From Achromobacter spanius (lineage in GTDB: Bacteria; Pseudomonadota; Gammaproteobacteria; Burkholderiales; Burkholderiaceae_B): 64,000 bases of DNA. Made by a program: the position numbers and the translations under genes. Below the pieces are notes generated by a model. It did no database searches. It saw only the letters and a list, made by a program, of their open reading frames with translations, and was not told the DNA's origin. Each line of letters begins with the position of its first letter. The first letter of the stretch is position 1. Below are positions 61,792 to 64,000 of this stretch, piece after piece. The stretch is taken from contig NZ_CP025030.1 of assembly GCF_002812705.1 (NCBI RefSeq), positions 5,270,001 to 5,334,000 on the forward strand. The letters are read 5' to 3'.

Positions 61792-63057
61792 TTATTCCTT
61801 GGCGCCCGGCGCCTGGTCCAGGCCGAACGCCTTGTGCAGCGCGCGCACGCCCAATTCCATGTACTTGTCGTCGATGATGACAGACGTCTTGATTTCGCTG
61901 GTGCTGATCATCTGGATGTTGATGCCTTCTTGCGAAAGCGTCTGGAACATCAGGCTGGCCACGCCCACGTGCGAACGCATGCCGATGCCCACGATCGAGA
62001 CCTTGGCAACCTTCTCGTCGGTGGACAGTTCACGCGCGCCCACGGCGGGGATGACTTCGCGCTTGAGCAGCTCGACGGCGCGCGCGAATTCGTTGCGGTT
62101 CACGGTGAACGAGAAGTCGGTGGTGCCAGCCACGGACTGGTTCTGCACGATCATGTCGACGTCGATATTGGCGGCGGCGACCGGACCCAGGATGGAGAAA
62201 GCGATACCCGGTTTGTCGGGCACCGCCAGCAAGGTGATTTTGGCTTCGTCGCGGCTGAAGGCGATGCCGGAGACTACGGCGGCTTCCATTTTTTCGTCTT
62301 CCTCAAAAGTAATCAGCGTGCCCGAGACCATTTCTTCGTCGAGCGGAATGAGCGGGTCGGTCAGCGAGGACAACACCCGGACCGGTACACGGTATTTGCC
62401 GGCGAATTCCACCGAGCGGATCTGCAGCACCTTGGAACCCAGCGACGCCATTTCCAGCATTTCCTCGAAGGAAACGACGGCCATGCGGCGCGCTTCGGGC
62501 ACCACGCGGGGATCGGTCGTGTAGACGCCGTCCACGTCGGTGTAGATCAGGCATTCGTCGGCCTTGATGGCGGCCGCCACGGCCACGGCCGAGGTGTCCG
62601 AACCACCACGGCCCAGCGTCGTGATGTGGCCTTCGGGGTCAATGCCCTGGAAGCCGGTCACGATCACCACGCGGCCCGCGTCGAGATCAGCGCGCACGCG
62701 CGCATCGTCGATGGAGCTGATGCGGGCTTTGGTGAACGACGAATCGGTGCGCACCGGCACTTGCCAACCGGCATAGCTGCGCGCGGGCACGCCTTCGGCC
62801 TGCAACGCAATGGCCAGCAAACCGCTGCTGGCCTGCTCGCCGGTGGCGGCGATCATATCGAGTTCGCGGCCATCGGGCTGGGGCGAAATTTCGCGCGCCA
62901 GACCCAGCAGGCGATTGGTTTCGCCCGCCATTGCCGACGGCACAACAACAACTTGGTGGCCGGCGGCATGCCACTTCGCGACGCGACGCGCCACGTTTCG
63001 GATGCGCTCGACCGAGCCCATCGAAGTACCGCCATATTTGTGAACGATCAGGGACAT
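61792..63057 (-). CDS. lysC: aspartate kinase
   Basis: A 421-residue enzyme that phosphorylates aspartate, the first step to lysine, threonine, methionine and diaminopimelate. The kinase domain starts V-H-K-Y-G-G-T-S at 5-12, and L-G-R-G-G-S-D-T-S-A-V lies near 169-179. Two C-terminal ACT domains (about 265-400) provide feedback control. Length matches the monofunctional class found in Pseudomonas and Bordetella. No lysine riboswitch is visible; it appears to have its own promoter after tilS. Confidence 0.96.
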   Translation of the reverse strand: MSLIVHKYGGTSMGSVERIRNVARRVAKWHAAGHQVVVVPSAMAGETNRLLGLAREISPQPDGRELDMIAATGEQASSGLLAIALQAEGVPARSYAGWQVPVRTDSSFTKARISSIDDARVRADLDAGRVVIVTGFQGIDPEGHITTLGRGGSDTSAVAVAAAIKADECLIYTDVDGVYTTDPRVVPEARRMAVVSFEEMLEMASLGSKVLQIRSVEFAGKYRVPVRVLSSLTDPLIPLDEEMVSGTLITFEEDEKMEAAVVSGIAFSRDEAKITLLAVPDKPGIAFSILGPVAAANIDVDMIVQNQSVAGTTDFSFTVNRNEFARAVELLKREVIPAVGARELSTDEKVAKVSIVGIGMRSHVGVASLMFQTLSQEGINIQMISTSEIKTSVIIDDKYMELGVRALHKAFGLDQAPGAKE

Positions 63058-63109
63058 CTCGTACTCTGGCTGGAAACCCGCCGCAAAGTGGTGACGGGCA
63101 AAACCATAT

Positions 63110-63139
63110 ATTCTAGCGCGGCGGTAAAAATTTGCTCAA
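63110..63139 (-). promoter_or_regulatory. candidate sigma-70 promoter of lysC
   Basis: On the minus strand, TTGAGC (63139-63134), 18 bases, TAGAAT (63115-63110), about 50 bases before the lysC start. Confidence 0.5.
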
Positions 63140-63203
63140 TTTGTACGAATTTACGTTCATTGGGCGGTTATTTTCCCGAAGATTCCTGCGCAAACCACAG
63201 TCG

Positions 63204-64000
63204 CTATCCGCGCGGCTCGACCCAGACCCGTCCCCGATGGCAGCGCACCACATGGCCGGCCTGCTCCACCCGCAACTGGCGGTCATGGCCCAGGCTGTGC
63301 AGCTCGCGCAGTTGGCGCAGCAGGTCGCGCAGGCGCGCATCCGTGGGCATGCGCGCGCCGTTTTGTTGCAGCCAGAAGCGCAGCACCTGCGCCTGGCGCG
63401 CCGGCGACAATTCCCGCCACGCCTTCAACGAGAAGCTGGCGCCGTCTGCACTCGGTTCCAGCCGCGCAAAATCCTCGCGTGCCACCTCGTCCAGGATCTG
63501 GGCGGCTTCGCCCATGTGGGCGGCGTGCCGCGCCACAATGGCGCGCCAGCCGGGCCAGCGGCTGTCCAGCACCGGCGCCAGCAATTCGCGCACGGCGGCG
63601 CGTGTGTAGCGCGGGTCGGCATTGGTGGGGTCTTGTACCGGGCGCCAGCCGCAGGCGTCTTCGACGGCAGCGGCGGCCTGCAAGATCGTGGCGCGGTCCT
63701 GCCCCAACCAAGGACGCAAGTAGGTAATGCCATCGCGAGCGGAAGCGTCGGACATGGCCGCCATGCCCACCAGGCCCGTGCCGCGCAGCAGGCGTAGCAA
63801 TACCGTTTCGGCCTGGTCGTTGCGGTGATGCGCCAGCAGCACGTGGTTGATGCCCTGTGCCCGCGCAAGCTGCGCCAGCGCCGCGTAGCGGGCGTCGCGC
63901 GCGGCGGCCTCGATCCCTTTGCCCGCGCCCTGCTCCACCCGCACGCGGGCTTCCTGGATCGGTAGCCCCAGCAAGGCACTCAAGGCATGGACCTGCCGCC
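63204..64000 (-). CDS. tilS: tRNA(Ile)-lysidine synthase, C-terminal part (cut by the window edge)
   Basis: The frame runs off the right edge. The visible 265 residues contain the N-type ATPase segment L-L-A-H-H-R-N-D-Q-A-E-T-V-L-L-R-L-L-R-G and L-R-P-W-L characteristic of TilS, then the C-terminal substrate-binding part. The P-loop S-G-G-x-D-S lies beyond the window. The enzyme modifies cytidine 34 of tRNA-Ile(CAU) so that it reads AUA. It is codirectional with lysC, with a 146-base gap. The in-frame TTG at 63983 is not the true start, since family sequence continues upstream. Confidence 0.92.
   Translation of the reverse strand, partial: RQVHALSALLGLPIQEARVRVEQGAGKGIEAAARDARYAALAQLARAQGINHVLLAHHRNDQAETVLLRLLRGTGLVGMAAMSDASARDGITYLRPWLGQDRATILQAAAAVEDACGWRPVQDPTNADPRYTRAAVRELLAPVLDSRWPGWRAIVARHAAHMGEAAQILDEVAREDFARLEPSADGASFSLKAWRELSPARQAQVLRFWLQQNGARMPTDARLRDLLRQLRELHSLGHDRQLRVEQAGHVVRCHRGRVWVEPRG

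Noticed and set aside
63058-63203. Lysine riboswitch before lysC
   Set aside because: Only 146 bases separate tilS and lysC, with no conserved aptamer-like helices; a simple promoter fits.
61621-63609. 662-residue plus-strand frame spanning tRNA-Ser, lysC and tilS
   Set aside because: It reads antisense through a tRNA and two well-identified minus-strand genes.

Overview
The window is GC-rich, tightly packed bacterial chromosome. Codon use, repeated Bug/TctC-type solute-binding proteins, a PsrA-type regulator beside fad genes and the tilS-lysC-tRNA-Ser arrangement point to a betaproteobacterium of the Alcaligenaceae, most like Achromobacter or Bordetella. This is inferred from gene content; no search was run.

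Region 1 (1-9.6 kb, + strand) is an exopolysaccharide operon of colanic-acid type: GDP-fucose synthesis (gmd, fcl), a Wzx-like flippase, four glycosyltransferases (two GT2, one GT4, one WcaI-like), a Wzy/ligase-like protein and a WcaF-like acetyltransferase. It ends at an intrinsic terminator. Region 2 (9.7-16 kb) is accessory: a 199-bp tandem repeat array split by an IS481-family element with a readable 6-bp target duplication, two paralogous LuxR-type regulators whose receiver domains lack the phospho-acceptor Asp, and an AT-richer gene for a two-part putative glycosyltransferase.

Region 3 (16-30.5 kb) is a fatty-acid degradation locus: a PsrA-like TetR regulator with its operator, fadE, two thiolases, two different bifunctional hydratase/dehydrogenases, fadL, a DUF4442 protein, a chalcone-isomerase-fold protein and fadD. 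A second copy of the 199-bp repeat lies just downstream. Region 4 (30.7-34.1 kb) holds a Bug protein and a sulfatase, divergent from a MarR regulator. A TonB-dependent siderophore receptor with a Fur-like box follows (34.3-36.5 kb). Next is a KdgT-like permease, DUF1537 kinase, PdxA2 and HutC-type GntR operon, which fits D-threonate or related four-carbon acid sugar catabolism (36.6-40.8 kb).

Region 5 (40.9-48.1 kb) is a TetR-controlled export operon: an outer-membrane factor, an HlyD adaptor, an RbbA-like double-ATPase/permease fusion and a YhhJ-like permease. Region 6 (48.2-57.5 kb) is a CoA-dependent catabolic operon (acyl-CoA ligase, two-subunit CoA-transferase-like enzyme, enoyl-CoA hydratase, CaiB/BaiF transferase). 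It faces a Bug protein and a flavin/NAD(P)-binding protein, with an IclR regulator; matching 15-bp palindromes occur upstream of the IclR gene and the Bug gene. A 3-mercaptopropionate dioxygenase-like gene follows.

Region 7 (57.7-64 kb) has a SIR2 deacylase, two small proteins sharing an unrecognised domain (one fused to an HTH), three identical-looking tRNA-Arg(ACG) genes, mnmH, tRNA-Ser(GCT), lysC, and tilS running off the right edge.
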